From Sphaeramia orbicularis (lineage: Eukaryota > Chordata > Actinopteri > Kurtiformes > Apogonidae), in NCBI RefSeq assembly GCF_902148855.1, contig NC_043957.1, positions 8,707,158-8,771,157 of the forward strand: DNA of 64,000 nucleotides, written 5' to 3'. Each line of letters begins with the position of its first letter. The stretch's first letter is position 1. The notes under the pieces are model-generated. The model had not been told where the DNA came from. It ran no database searches and was given only the letters and a program-made list of their open reading frames with translations. The translations under genes were made by a program, and so were the position numbers. Below, piece after piece: positions 52,224 to 64,000 of the stretch.

Positions 52224-53113
52224 GAGAAAAAAGTTAGAATTCTGACTTTTTTCCTAGAATAATTATATAAAAAAAAAATAATAATAATAATAGTTTGGAC
52301 TTTATTTATTTATTTTCCTGTGGCCCTAATCTTCTCCTGTGCTTCAGTCTCCGTCACCACTGTGAATCTATGAGCGCTACATCAACTGGAACAAAGCAAC
52401 TGCTTTACACATTCTGTTTTGCATGTTCTTTTTACTAAACAACACTCCGTGTTTCTTTGAATATGTAAATGCTCCATTTCACATAACTGTAAACAGCTTT
52501 CCTGGTAGTCACTCATTTCTGAAATGTAATTTGTGACACTGACAAAATGAGATGACATGCTCTTTTGTCTTCTGTAATATAGTCATGTACAAATGCTGCA
52601 GTGATGTCAAATGATAGTAGTTTGTGTTTACGTTAAAAAAAGGTAACATAGTTTTTAACAAATCTCAATGTAAAACTACAGTTGAAGCAGGGTCAGTTTT
52701 ATTGGCACTTTAGAGTTATTTAATGCAGACGTTTATGAATAGTTACAGCTAACACCAAACATACAACAGGAACAGATATGAGGATGTGAAAAGTACTTTA
52801 TTTGAACAGATATGAAGATGATTATATAACATAAACATATAACTAGCTTTTTTATAATGAGAGAAAACTACCTAAAGTAAAAAGTATTAAAGTTAACACA
52901 CTTTTCATGTTTCATTATCACTCGTCACTTAATGTGTAAAAAGTTCAGATTTGCCGAGGCTGTTACTGTACAATGATGATAAATTCCAATTCCAAGAAAA
53001 TACTGATGAAGGTAATGTATAATACTGCTTTTTTTATGCCTGTAAGTCTGTCCTTTAATGGTTTGTATCATATTATAATAACAACATTATATTATGTTAT
53101 GGAAATGTTCAAC
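52221..53113. other. intergenic, no gene seen
   Basis: AT-rich DNA between the histone cluster and the Ig receptor. No exon or named repeat recognised. Confidence 0.4.
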
Positions 53114-53584
53114 TGATAACCCACACACAAAGAGGAGGAGAGAAAGTTAGAGTTAAAATAAATAAATGCATTTATTGTGAAGTCAATCACAGAGAACCTC
53201 TGTAAGTGAAGTCTGATTAAACAAGAGAAAACTAAAGATTATATAGAACCAAATCCAACCCCCTCAAACTATGATGTCATTCCTTACGTACATCGTACCA
53301 CCCCATACTACTCCTTCTCTGCTCTGTGAAGAGGTCATGATGACCTCTCCACTCTAACCTTGCTTGGATCCAATCTGGAGTGCAGGCGCCATCCTCTATC
53401 TACACATTCAGACATTTAGGTGTTTGGGTTTTAACTCAAGGCAAGAACTCCGTTCCTGGGTTGGGGGTGTTACAGAGTGGTAAACATCACACATAATGAA
53501 TAATGACTCAGCATTAAAAGAAGATGTACTAACAGTATAAAATATAAAGAGTATAAAATATAAAAAGTAAATTTTTCCACCACA
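53114..53584 (-). mobile_element. solo LTR of a retrovirus-like element (fossil)
   Basis: About 470 bases. Read on the minus strand it starts TGTGGTGGAAA and ends GGGTTATCA, with an AATAAA signal at 53176-53171. No internal retroelement region is attached. A fragment of the same family lies at 9014-9108. It is in the same orientation as, and 56 bases downstream of, the stop codon of the Ig receptor gene. Confidence 0.6.
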
Positions 53585-53639
53585 ATTATTATACCAGTGT
53601 TTTATATCTATTTTCTAAATATAAAACTAGGCCAGATAT

Positions 53640-64000
<10,361 letters not shown>

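Overview
This window is nuclear DNA of a ray-finned fish, probably a percomorph teleost. Spliced vertebrate genes with GT-AG introns, canonical replication-dependent histone genes with 3' stem-loops, and typical fish transposon debris (L1/Tx1-like and L2-like LINEs, tRNA-derived SINEs, hAT, Tc1 and TTAA-flanked short elements) all point that way. No RNA polymerase III RNA gene, CRISPR array or prokaryotic operon was seen.

Layout. (1) 1-10.9 kb, minus strand: the first three coding exons of a SERCA calcium pump (best fit atp2a3), then a complete four-exon pold4 (DNA polymerase delta p12 subunit). (2) 10.9-17.5 kb: intergenic DNA almost filled with nested repeats. (3) 17.9-28 kb, plus strand: a complete 12-exon P2X receptor, p2rx3 (402 aa). 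(4) 30.7-51.5 kb: a replication-dependent histone cluster in the order H1(+), H2A(-)/H3(+) head to head, H2B(-), H4(-), H1(-), H2B(-), a 3' relic of H4(-), H4(-). The two H1 genes lie in inverted duplicated arms of 2.7 and 2.0 kb. H2B and H4 are duplicated in direct orientation. A 2.6 kb Tx1-like LINE with an open reverse transcriptase frame sits inside a TTAA-flanked element between the second H2B and the second H4. (5) 53.6-64 kb, minus strand: a CD22/Siglec-like receptor with five Ig domains, one membrane segment and four tyrosine motifs in the tail; its signal-peptide exon lies beyond the right edge.

The gene groups are not one pathway. The histone genes and pold4 both serve DNA replication, while SERCA and P2X3 both act on calcium or cation flux, but their linkage is probably positional. 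All exon joins given for pold4, p2rx3 and the Ig receptor were checked for reading phase by hand.

The most notable structures are four unrelated-looking short-element families that all begin TTAA plus a pyrimidine-rich terminus (piggyBac-like), an inverted H1 duplication whose arms differ by about 0.7 kb lying between two short repeats, a p2rx3 with Asn in place of a conserved ATP-site Lys, a Siglec-type V domain lacking the usual Arg and one Cys, and a near-perfect 23-bp hairpin in a p2rx3 intron.
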